Below are positions 18,694-26,921 of a stretch of DNA of 64,000 bases, piece by piece. The DNA comes from Pycnococcus provasolii (Eukaryota; Chlorophyta; Pseudoscourfieldiophyceae; Pseudoscourfieldiales; Pycnococcaceae). A program made the translations under genes and the position numbers. The DNA lies in contig OW568870.1 of the NCBI GenBank assembly GCA_938743325.2, positions 868,001-932,000 on the forward strand. Direction: 5' to 3'. Position 1 is the stretch's first letter, and every line of letters starts with the position of its first letter. The notes under the pieces were generated by a model. It was given only the letters and a program-made list of their open reading frames with translations. It did no database searches and was not told where the DNA came from.

Positions 18694-20535
18694 ATGGATG
18701 CGTATTTCTCCAGTTTGTCCAAGTCCGTGAGTGATGCGGTGTCGGCGTCCTCCTCATCGTCAGCATCGCCTGGACCTCAGGTGCCTACGCTTGGTGAGGA
18801 GCTCTTTTCGTCCGCCTTTTATTATAGTAAAAAAATATACAGTGAAGTCTCGTCCTCTAATGTTGGGTTAATGAGTCGTGAACATATGAACCTTATTGGG
18901 AAGAATACCGCAGCTTCACTGAAAGAGTCGCTCGAGGCGATTTCGAACGTATCCAGTGAACAAGTTCTCTCGAATATTAGCCAGGGTGTGGAAAGTGTCA
19001 TCGCAGCGACGAAAGAGTCCATCGAAGGGCCGCAAATCGACTACGAGGAACTGATACGAACGGGAATCAACGCAGAGGTTGTGGAAAGAGTCGGAGCGCT
19101 CACACCCACGATGATTCTCGATGCGGTGGAAAACGACGACGCACGCGCAGACGAATTCGATATGGACGAATTCAAGGAAAAGCACGCCTTTCTCATGGCG
19201 CAGTTCGTTCCCACGCTCACACGACTGAGAATGAGCATCGTGCCCAGCAGAATCACAGACCAGGAGTTCTGGAAGGCGTACTTCAAACTCATTCAACTTA
19301 CAGGAACCACGGCGAAAAGCCAGGATAAAAACAAGGAGAACGCTAACGACGACGAAACTAAGGCTGCGCCGACGACGCCAACGCCGACGACGCCAACGCC
19401 GACGACGCCAGCGTCGACGAAGAGGAAGGAAAAGACGCCGTTAAACGCGACGAGGAAGACGCCGCTGAATGCGACAAGGAAGACACCGCTGAATGCGACG
19501 AAGAAGACGCCGGAGACTAAGTCTAACTTTGCTATTGCAACACCAACAACAACGGAAAAGGGCGCAGAGGAGGCGCCAACGCCGCCGGCGAAGGAGGAGC
19601 CTGCTGTTGCCGCCGAGGACGCAGAGGCAAAGGCCAAGGCGGACGCAGAGGCGAAGGCCAAGGCGGACGCGGAGGCGAAGGCCAAGGCGGAGGCGGAGGC
19701 GAAGGCCAAGGCAGATGCGGAGGCGAAGGCCAAGGCGGATGCGGAGGCGAAGGCCAAGGCAGATGCGGAGGCGAAGGCGGACGCGGAGGCGAAGGCCAAG
19801 GCGGAGGCGGAGGCGAAGGCGGACGCGAAGGCGAAGGCCAAGGCGGACGCAGAGGCAAAGGCCAAGGCGGACGCAGAGGCGAAGGCCAAGGCGGATGCGG
19901 AGGCGAAGGCCAAGGCGGAGACGGAGGCAAAGGCCAAGGCGGACGCGGAGGCAAAGGCCAAGGCGGACGCAGACGCAAAGGCCAAGGCGGACGCGGAGGC
20001 AAAGGCCAAGGCGGACGCGGAGGCAAAGGCAAAGGCGGACGCGGAGGCGAAGGCCAAGGCGGATGCGGATGCGGAGGCGAAGGCCAAGGCCAAGGCGGAC
20101 GCAGAGGCAAAGGCCAAGGCGGACGCGGAGGCAAAGGCCAAGGCGGACGCAGAGGCGAAGGCGGACGCAGAGGCGAAGGCCAAGGCGGACGCGGAGGCAA
20201 AGGCGGATGCGGAGGCAAAGGCCAAGGCAGACGCGGAGGCGAAGGCGAAGGCGGACGCGGAGGCGAAGGCGAAGGCGGACGCAGAGGCGAAGGCCAAGGC
20301 GGACGCAGAGGAGCAAGCAAAGCCAGCTGATGTTGACGATGCGCCTGGGATGGAGGCGGATGATGACCTCGAGGCTTTCTTGGAGGCGTTCGAGGGCGAC
20401 GGCGACGCGGACGACGTCGGCACGGGCGACGACGACGTCGACGACGAAGAGGACCTGGAGGCTTTCCTGGAAGCGTTCGAGGGCGACGGCGACGCGGACG
20501 ACGACGACGACGACGACGACAAGGAGGAGTCGTAG
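18694..20535 (+). CDS. BSD-domain protein with long KADAEAKA repeat tail
   Basis: With the ATG at 18694 the protein has 613 residues. Residues 150-205 hold a BSD domain (FDMDEFKEKHAFLMAQFVPT, then VPSRITDQEFWKAYFKLI, with the diagnostic Phe-Trp pair). BSD domains occur in TFIIH p62 and synapse-associated proteins and in plant proteins of unknown role. TPTTP and TPLNATRK repeats follow. Then about 230 residues of KAKADAEA-type repeats (19618-20310) are predicted to form one long charged helix, like the TolA linker. The C-terminus is a duplicated acidic module (DDLEAFLEAFEGDGDADD). The repeat has no stops in several frames, so long opposite-strand frames there are artefacts. TGTAA is at 20560-20564. 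Confidence 0.8.
   Translation: MDAYFSSLSKSVSDAVSASSSSSASPGPQVPTLGEELFSSAFYYSKKIYSEVSSSNVGLMSREHMNLIGKNTAASLKESLEAISNVSSEQVLSNISQGVESVIAATKESIEGPQIDYEELIRTGINAEVVERVGALTPTMILDAVENDDARADEFDMDEFKEKHAFLMAQFVPTLTRLRMSIVPSRITDQEFWKAYFKLIQLTGTTAKSQDKNKENANDDETKAAPTTPTPTTPTPTTPASTKRKEKTPLNATRKTPLNATRKTPLNATKKTPETKSNFAIATPTTTEKGAEEAPTPPAKEEPAVAAEDAEAKAKADAEAKAKADAEAKAKAEAEAKAKADAEAKAKADAEAKAKADAEAKADAEAKAKAEAEAKADAKAKAKADAEAKAKADAEAKAKADAEAKAKAETEAKAKADAEAKAKADADAKAKADAEAKAKADAEAKAKADAEAKAKADADAEAKAKAKADAEAKAKADAEAKAKADAEAKADAEAKAKADAEAKADAEAKAKADAEAKAKADAEAKAKADAEAKAKADAEEQAKPADVDDAPGMEADDDLEAFLEAFEGDGDADDVGTGDDDVDDEEDLEAFLEAFEGDGDADDDDDDDDKEES
19618..20310. repeat. Coding tandem repeat, 12-24-base units (GCGGACGCGGAGGCGAAG-like)
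   Basis: Units encode KA, DAEA and KAKADAEA blocks with variable numbers of AK pairs, suggesting repeated slippage or unequal crossing-over. It is all Ala/Glu/Asp/Lys with one or two substitutions (AEAE, AETEA). Confidence 0.95.
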
Positions 20536-20743
20536 GAGTCACAGCCATACATAGACTACTGTAAGCACTACTTTTTTCCACATGTTTTTCGCGTTCGTCT
20601 TTTCAACCCCGACCGGACTATGAGTAGTCCTGAAACCCCTAACCCGAAAATCTTCCTGCTTGGGGGGGGGGGGGGGAGGGGGGGATGCATTCTGAACCAC
20701 ACACACATCCCTGCCGAGTCAGATTATTCCACTTTAGTCACAG

Positions 20744-21511
20744 ATGATGCTCGCGCGCACGTCTTCTTTCCGGTCTTTCAGGCGTTCACGGGTCTCTCGC
20801 GTCACCACAGCTCACCAACGCTCGTCTCGCGCTGTGTGCGCTTCGACCGCACAAACGACGTCAGTCATGCTAGAGAAGCCGCTGGGCATATCATTCGCGG
20901 AGACGCCGGCGGGGCTGGTGGTGGATGACCTGGTGGCGGACGGGAATGCGGACCTGAGCGACGACGTGTTCCTTGGCGATACGCTTGTGAGCGTGAATGA
21001 TTTTGCGTGCGAAGGAAAGACGTTTGACGCCATCATGGATGTCATCATTGACGCGCAGGGCCCAGTCAAGCTCGTGTTGGCGCACGAGGCTGTCGCACCC
21101 GAGCCCGCAGCTGCACCGACGCCGGCGCCGGCGCCGGCGCCGGCGCCGGCAGCCGTGCCAAACGGTCCAACGAATGTCACGCTTGCGTTCGTGGAGGCAG
21201 GAAGCACAACCCCGGTCGCCGAGGCAAGCCTGGACGGAAACGTCGTCCTGCGCACGGCTATGCTCGACGGAGGTCGCGAACTTTACGACACTTGGGGTAA
21301 GCTTATGAACTGTGGCGGTGCGGGACAGTGTGGCACGTGCGTCGTGCGTGTGCTGGAGGGTGGCGACCTGCTTTCGGAACGCACGGACGCCGAGGTGGGT
21401 CACCTGGGCAGCGGCAAGGAGCGTAACAGCTACCGACTCGCGTGTCAGGTGGAGCCACGCAAGAGTGCGCAAGGACGCAGCGTGGTGGAGATGAAGCCGA
21501 CGAAAAAGTAA
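20744..21511 (+). CDS. Plastid-targeted PDZ domain plus [2Fe-2S] ferredoxin fusion
   Basis: The 255-residue protein has an Arg/Ser/Thr-rich transit-like leader (1-41). A PDZ-like domain occupies about 42-113 (KPLGISFAETPAGLVVDDL, FLGDTLVSVNDF). A Pro/Ala hinge of PAPA repeats follows. The Fer2 domain occupies about 140-250, with cluster ligands spaced CX5CX2CX34C (NCGGAGQCGTC ... YRLACQ). CX5CX2C spacing is the adrenodoxin rather than the CX4CX2C photosynthetic spacing. LYDTWGKLMNCGG resembles ferredoxin-like subunits of the plastid NDH complex (NDF4/PnsB3 type), recognised by eye only. PDZ could tether it to a partner. TGTAA is at 21513-21517. Confidence 0.82.
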   Translation: MMLARTSSFRSFRRSRVSRVTTAHQRSSRAVCASTAQTTSVMLEKPLGISFAETPAGLVVDDLVADGNADLSDDVFLGDTLVSVNDFACEGKTFDAIMDVIIDAQGPVKLVLAHEAVAPEPAAAPTPAPAPAPAPAAVPNGPTNVTLAFVEAGSTTPVAEASLDGNVVLRTAMLDGGRELYDTWGKLMNCGGAGQCGTCVVRVLEGGDLLSERTDAEVGHLGSGKERNSYRLACQVEPRKSAQGRSVVEMKPTKK

Positions 21512-21726
21512 GTGTAATAAGGATCAACGATTTTGTCTGTGCTTTCTGTGTGCTTTTGTTTTGCTTTTTGTGTGTACGAGGGGAGGGGGAGGAGAGAAAG
21601 AACGCGCGCGACCGTTGTTTTCTGTGTTTGTTTTGGTAGGTTCAGAGGCTCCATCGTTTTTGTAACAGCGTGACACGTTCAGAGACACGTCGCGCCGCCA
21701 ACGACGACGACCACACAGTAGTCAGT

Positions 21727-22167
21727 CTAGTACATGGCCATGAAGCGTCCGCCTGAGAGGCCTGGACGTCCGTGCTTGACGGGCTTGTATGTGATGGAGA
21801 ACTCTCCGAGGTAGTGTCCGATCATCTCCGGCTTCACCTCGACGGTGATGAACACCTTGCCGTTGTACACGCCGATGATAGAGCCGATCATCTCCGGCAC
21901 GATGATCATGTTGCGCAGGTGCGTGCGCACGGGCGAGGGCTTTTCCCCGGGAGCTGCCTCGCGCTTCGCCTTGCGCAGTCGCTTGATGAGCGCGAGCGGC
22001 TTGCGCTTGAGTCCTCGCTGGAAGCGGCGGCGCGCTCGCGCGTGGAAGAGCTTGACGAGTTCGTCGGTGGACATGTCCAGGAGCGCATCGAGGTCCACGC
22101 CCTTGAAGGCGAACTTGCGGAACGTCCGCTTCTTCTTCTGCTCCTCACCCGCTGCGTCGTCGCCCAT
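21727..22167 (-). CDS. RPS15: 40S ribosomal protein uS19 (RPS15)
   Basis: The 146-residue protein is of family length. It carries [20 protein letters not shown], the [12 protein letters not shown] block and [20 protein letters not shown]. The C-terminal signature is [28 protein letters not shown]. It is a small-subunit head protein near the decoding site. The last residues ([11 protein letters not shown]) differ from the usual GIGATHSSRFIPLK-type tail that contacts the A/P-site tRNA, which is slightly unusual. One continuous frame, no intron. Confidence 0.97.
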   Translation of the reverse strand: MGDDAAGEEQKKKRTFRKFAFKGVDLDALLDMSTDELVKLFHARARRRFQRGLKRKPLALIKRLRKAKREAAPGEKPSPVRTHLRNMIIVPEMIGSIIGVYNGKVFITVEVKPEMIGHYLGEFSITYKPVKHGRPGLSGGRFMAMY

Positions 22168-22598
22168 GGCTGCTGTTTTGTGGAAAATGCCGGAGGGTTC
22201 AAGGGTGGGGGACAGAGACGGCGGCGGAGTTCACGGGATCCCTCCTCCAAAAAAATACTCAAAACCCATGGGGGATACCTGTTCAAAACGATTCCCGTGG
22301 ACTTGTGAAATGAAACCCCTAAAAACAAGTTTTTTGCTCCAAACCCCTAAACAGAACCCTCCGTTTTTCCTCTCAAAACATTCCATACACAGGGGAATCC
22401 CCACTCCCTCTACATAATTCCAACCCCTAAATTCCTTTCTCTGACAATCTTTTTTCTCCAACCCCCACTTTTCAAACCCCCAATTATTTTCATTGGCCTC
22501 TCTCCTTCTCAGCTCCTTCTCCTCCTCGGGCTGCTTTTTTAGTCTATCCACTCCTCTGGGACGTCGGGGACGCGCCCCCACCATACATACCTGTCAGC
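22168..22598. promoter_or_regulatory. Divergent promoter of uS19 and Obg with repeated AAACCCCTAA words
   Basis: The words aaacccctaa, aacccctaaac and aacccctaaat recur at about 22313, 22347 and 22425, with further CCAACCCC/AAACCCCC copies near 22460-22485. Plant telo-boxes (AAACCCTAA) in ribosomal-protein promoters are established; this is a one-base-longer variant in the same place. No gene in the interval. Confidence 0.6.
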
Positions 22599-25295
22599 AT
22601 GTCCGTGTCGGCTTCCATGGCGGCGGCCAATTGGGCACGTGGTGTTCGCCCTCACTCCTCCTCCTGTAGGTCTCGTTTGGTTTCGTCTCGGTCCCGTCGT
22701 GACTTGTCGTCGTCGTCGGCGTCGTCGGCGTCAAAGTCGTCGGCGTCAGCTGCTGCTGCTGACAATGTGAATCATTCTCAATTAAGCAGCGAAGGTAGTG
22801 GTGAAGACTCCTCCTCCTCCTCCTCAGAGAAAAAGTATAACAACGATAAAAAGTCAAATAATAATAATGTGCGCGACTCCACAGGTGCCATCCTCATCGC
22901 ACGCGACTACGAGGCGCTCGTGCAAGAAGACGCAGCAGCTCGCACAGGGGCGTCGTGGGACCTCAACGCAGCAGGCGAGTGGGATGAGAACCATGCACCA
23001 ACAACAACCACGCGCGCTTCCGTGCCCGTGGACGTGCGTTCATTCGATACCGCGCGGATTTACATCGAATCAGGCACGGGCGGGGATGGCGTCGTCGCGT
23101 TCAAGAGGCTCAAGTACAACCCCAACGCAGGGCCGTGCGGAGGAAACGGCGGGAAGGGTGGAGACGTGTGGATCGTCGCAGACGGTACCATGACCAGCCT
23201 ACGCGCATTTAGGCGGAAGGTGCACCATAAGTCTGGTGCAGGTGGACGTGGAGGAGGAAAGGACATGTACGGTGCCGCTGGCGAGGATGTCGAAATCAGA
23301 GTTCCCGTCGGCACAGTCGTGTGGGCGCCGCCGGACGCGCCGCTCAACGACGAAGCAATCTACGACGCGGCTTCGGACGTCACGACCATCGGCGCAGGTA
23401 CCGTCGTCGACGTTTTCGACGACGCCGACAGCAGCAGCAGCATCTTGGTACCCACCAGCGCCACCACCACCTCCACCACCACAAGCGACTTTCAACCAAG
23501 GCCAGGTGCTGTCAAAGTCGTCGAGCTGCTTGAAACCGGCGCGAGGCACCTGCTCGCCGCGGGTGGACGAGGTGGAAGGGGTAACGCCTCATTCAAGACG
23601 GGGAAGAACAAGGCGCCGCAGATGTGCGAGAAGGGCGAGGCGGGCACCAACACATGGCTTGACCTCGAGCTGAAGCTGTGCGCGGATGCGGGCATCGTCG
23701 GATGTCCCAACGCCGGGAAGAGCACGCTGCTGGCATCGCTCAGCAACGCGGACCCGAAAATTGGCGCATATCCGTTCACGACGCTCGTGCCAAACCTCGG
23801 CGTGTGCGAGGATCTCGTTCCCGCAGGCGCCGAGCCAGTGGTTTTCGCCGATATCCCAGGTCTGCTCGAGGGTGCTCACGTCGGACGTGGTCTTGGTCGT
23901 GAGTTCCTCAGGCACATAGAAAGGTGCCGCGTTCTCGTGCATCTCGTCGATGGAACGAGCCCTGATCCCGTGGGCGACTTCGTCGCAATCAGCAACGAGC
24001 TCGCGCTCTTCTCCGATTCGCTCGCCACCAAGCCACGCATCGTGTTCGTGAGCAAGATTGATCAGCCGGAGTGTCAGGAATTCTGGGCGGAGGAGCAGAG
24101 TCGGTGGCTGTCAGATGGCATTGACGAAACTATTGAAGGCGATGCGTACGAAAATGCCAATATGGCGACGGAAGACTCGCTCGAGGCGTCATGGCAAAGC
24201 TCGGATGACGCGTGGGACATCGACGACAACGATGACGAGAAGGACGGCGAATGGGAAGTTGGCGATGAAAATAATGACGACGTCGACGACGACGAAGTGT
24301 GGGAAGGAACAGCCTCGTTTGACACCGCGGAATTAGCGTTTCTTCGCCGCATGTCTTTCGATGGAGACGGCGATGGCGAGGTGCCCGCATTACCGCCACC
24401 TCTATCGCTGCGAGCGGCTTGTGCACGCTTCGGTGCCAAGCTTTCTCCGATGCCAATTTCAGGTTTGGCGCGCGAGAACGTGCGCGATGTTGTGTCAGCC
24501 GTCTGCGAAGCGCTTAATAACACGGCGAAGGATGCGCGGGAGGAAGAGGAGCGGGAGCAGGAGGAGGATGTGTTTTCAGATCTACAGTCGCAGGCGCGTC
24601 ATGGTGGCCCGTCTTTAGCGGAGATGCGTGGCGAGGAAGACGACGACGAAGAAGACTTGTGGGATGCGGCGTCGCTTGCAGCCGCTTCGGCGCTTGCGAC
24701 GTACGGCAATGGCTCGAAATCTGAACGGCGTAAGGGTTCGTCGAACAAGCCTTCCAGCCTTCTTGGTGACAATACCAAGGACGCGACACGTTTGTCCGAC
24801 TTCAAGGTTTTGTGCATCACGCCCGGTGGACGTCGCAGCCGACGAGCTGGTGGAGCGAATACGTGGGTGGTACGCGGTTCGTCGCTCGAGCGATTCGTTC
24901 AGATGACAAACTGGGAGTACTACGAAGCTGCGAAGCGCTTTCACGAGGTGCTCAAGCAGGCTGGCGTTTGGCAGAGCCTGTCCAAGTCGGGCGCACGTGA
25001 GGGTGACACGGTGTTCGTCGGCGAATTCGAGTTTGAGTGGAAGGACGCGGTGATGAGCACATCCGCGTCGACGGCGCGCACGGGAAGCCGCCGCAAGACG
25101 CGCGGCGAGCGCATGCGCAAGAGCGAGACTCCAACGGATGACTGGGACGACATTTTGGCGGAGGAGCGCGATGCCCAGCGTCGCGGCGCGAAGCTGGGCG
25201 AGGCTGCTCTTTACGAGGACTGGCTGTCGAGTCAGACGCGTGGTAAGGGCGACTGGACGAAAGGTTCGTCGAGCTGGCCAGGTATGTCAGGTTGA
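22599..25295 (+). CDS. Obg-family GTPase with acidic insert, probably plastid (ObgC-like)
   Basis: The 898-residue protein has an N-terminal Ser/Arg-rich leader. The glycine-rich Obg fold follows over about 150-335 (GGDGVVAFKRLKYNPNAGPC, GGKGGDVWIV, GAGGRGGGKDMYG). The G domain has P-loop GCPNAGKST (near 368), switch II DIPGLLEGAH (near 418) and the G4 motif SKID (near 485) instead of the usual NKxD. A roughly 80-residue acidic insertion (about 510-590) splits G4 and G5 (PISGLA). A second acidic stretch precedes an OCT domain (about 735-820; WVVRGSSLERFVQMTNWEYY). Obg proteins assist large ribosomal subunit assembly; ObgC does so in chloroplasts. The Asn-to-Ser change in G4 may weaken guanine binding. 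TGTAA is at 25368-25372. Confidence 0.92.
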   Translation: MSVSASMAAANWARGVRPHSSSCRSRLVSSRSRRDLSSSSASSASKSSASAAAADNVNHSQLSSEGSGEDSSSSSSEKKYNNDKKSNNNNVRDSTGAILIARDYEALVQEDAAARTGASWDLNAAGEWDENHAPTTTTRASVPVDVRSFDTARIYIESGTGGDGVVAFKRLKYNPNAGPCGGNGGKGGDVWIVADGTMTSLRAFRRKVHHKSGAGGRGGGKDMYGAAGEDVEIRVPVGTVVWAPPDAPLNDEAIYDAASDVTTIGAGTVVDVFDDADSSSSILVPTSATTTSTTTSDFQPRPGAVKVVELLETGARHLLAAGGRGGRGNASFKTGKNKAPQMCEKGEAGTNTWLDLELKLCADAGIVGCPNAGKSTLLASLSNADPKIGAYPFTTLVPNLGVCEDLVPAGAEPVVFADIPGLLEGAHVGRGLGREFLRHIERCRVLVHLVDGTSPDPVGDFVAISNELALFSDSLATKPRIVFVSKIDQPECQEFWAEEQSRWLSDGIDETIEGDAYENANMATEDSLEASWQSSDDAWDIDDNDDEKDGEWEVGDENNDDVDDDEVWEGTASFDTAELAFLRRMSFDGDGDGEVPALPPPLSLRAACARFGAKLSPMPISGLARENVRDVVSAVCEALNNTAKDAREEEEREQEEDVFSDLQSQARHGGPSLAEMRGEEDDDEEDLWDAASLAAASALATYGNGSKSERRKGSSNKPSSLLGDNTKDATRLSDFKVLCITPGGRRSRRAGGANTWVVRGSSLERFVQMTNWEYYEAAKRFHEVLKQAGVWQSLSKSGAREGDTVFVGEFEFEWKDAVMSTSASTARTGSRRKTRGERMRKSETPTDDWDDILAEERDAQRRGAKLGEAALYEDWLSSQTRGKGDWTKGSSSWPGMSG

Positions 25296-25962
25296 CTGAT
25301 GGTGCACCACGTTAGATTTTTCATTTTAACTATGATACACATACATACATGCACTATCATAGACAACTGTAAAACAAATGCATCCTTACCCTAGTGGTCT
25401 TTCTTTTACATACCTCTTTGATAAAGTAAAGTTTAGATGATTAATCCATCGCCGCCGTTTATCTCTCTTTCATATCCGGCCGCGAAGACGAACGATTATT
25501 CGGGTTCGGGTTAGGGTTCGGGTTAGGCATTTGGGTTCCTCCCTATTTTATTTTTGTTTTTGTTTTTTCTCTCTCTCTCCTCACCGGCAGAATAGAGTGT
25601 ACTGGCAGAAGCGATATGGTTATATTTTGTGCTTGTAGAAAACGGTTATATAAGCGAAAAAATTAGCACATCGCCTTGCTTTTTGCATGGTACTGGCAGA
25701 ATAAAACCGATTAAGTCGGGGTAATAGGTCGGAGGCGAATACCGGCCCCCTTCATTTTAAGCTTAAACGCGTTTCTCTTATATTGGCGATTCGCTAATAT
25801 AAGAAAATCCCGATTCTCTTATATTTTTGCTTTTTGGTTATATAAGCGAAAAATCCCGATTTTTCGCTTCTGCCAGTACACTCTAATGTCGTCATGCATT
25901 TCCCCTTTTTTTGTGTTTTTTCCATTTTCCGTTTTTTTTGGAACTGCTCGTCATATCATATC
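25296..25962. other. Intergenic region with telomere-like words and a MITE
   Basis: TTCGGG/TTAGGG words occur at about 25499-25530 and a foldback MITE-like element at 25593-25885. The stretch from 25894 to 25962 is in frame with the next gene but T-rich, and I treat it as leader. The element ends 78 bases before the chosen start codon. Confidence 0.6.
25593..25885. mobile_element. MITE-like element with perfect 22-base terminal inverted repeats, TA ends
   Basis: The two ends are perfect reverse complements over 22 bases (25593-25614 and 25864-25885; outer sequence TAGAGTGTACTGGCAG). If the outer TA is the duplicated target, the repeat is 20 bases and the target is TA, as in Tc1/mariner-type DNA transposons. 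The body is AT-rich with internal hairpins (CTTATATT against AATATAAG near 25788-25805) and no coding sequence. A sub-terminal word, actggcagaataaaac, resembles the end again (25691). It inserted in the 5' region of the SET gene. Confidence 0.85.
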
Positions 25963-26888
25963 ATGGCGCCCTCCGCTGGCGCACTGAGCGGCGAGCTGGT
26001 GTGGGCGCAGTTCGGCAAGTCGACGGACCCGTGGTGGCCCGCGGTGACGTGCGCGCCCGCGTCCCTTCCGCCGAATGTCGCGAAGCATGCGAAGCCGTCG
26101 CAGACATGCGTGCTATTCTTCGGGTACACGTTCACGGGCGGTCACGGCGAGTACGCGTGGTGCTCGAAATCACGCATGCGCCCGATGTTTGTGCCTGGTG
26201 AAAGTGCCACTGTTGCACCTTCAGCAGACTCAGGTGGCTCGGGCGCACCCTCAGAAACCACGGACGCGTTCCAGGCATCTCTCGAGAAGTACCGCGCGCA
26301 GAAGATAAAGAAAGGGCAGAAGGAGCACTTCGAAGTGGCGCTCGCGGAGCTGCTGACGCAAGTGCAGAAGAGGGAGGAAGACAAAGCTAAGGCAGCTGCG
26401 AAAAAGAAACAAAAGGATCTTGAAAAGGCGAGAACACGCGTCGCGAAGCCGGTGGAACACAAGGGCACGTGGGCTCTGCAGCCACCACCGTCGTGGGTGG
26501 AGGAGGTGCCCATGAACACGACGGCAGCGGCGGCGGCGACGACTGTTCAGGCTGATGCAAATGCTAACAATAATGCAGAGGCGCTGACGAACACACAGCC
26601 GGATGCGGATGTGCCAACGAACGCTGCTCCCACTGCGCCGCTGCCGACCACCACTCAGCCAGACGTGCCGACGGATGGTGTTGGTGCTGCGACTATCCTG
26701 CCGCCACCGACAGAACCGACGACGAAGACCCAGCCGGACGTTCCAGACGCAGCTGCCAATGCAACAATGACACAGCAGGTGGAAGAGGCAACACCACAGC
26801 TGGAAGTCCCAAACGGCAAAGCTGGTACCGCCGCCGCCGATCCGCAACAAACGCAAGAAGCACAGGCTGCGATGGACTGTGATAATTC

Positions 26889-26921
<33 letters not shown>

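Noticed and set aside
19293-20552. Long Ser/Ala/Phe-rich open frame opposite the KADAEAKA repeat
   Set aside because: A repeat without stops in several frames; repeated low-complexity residues only.
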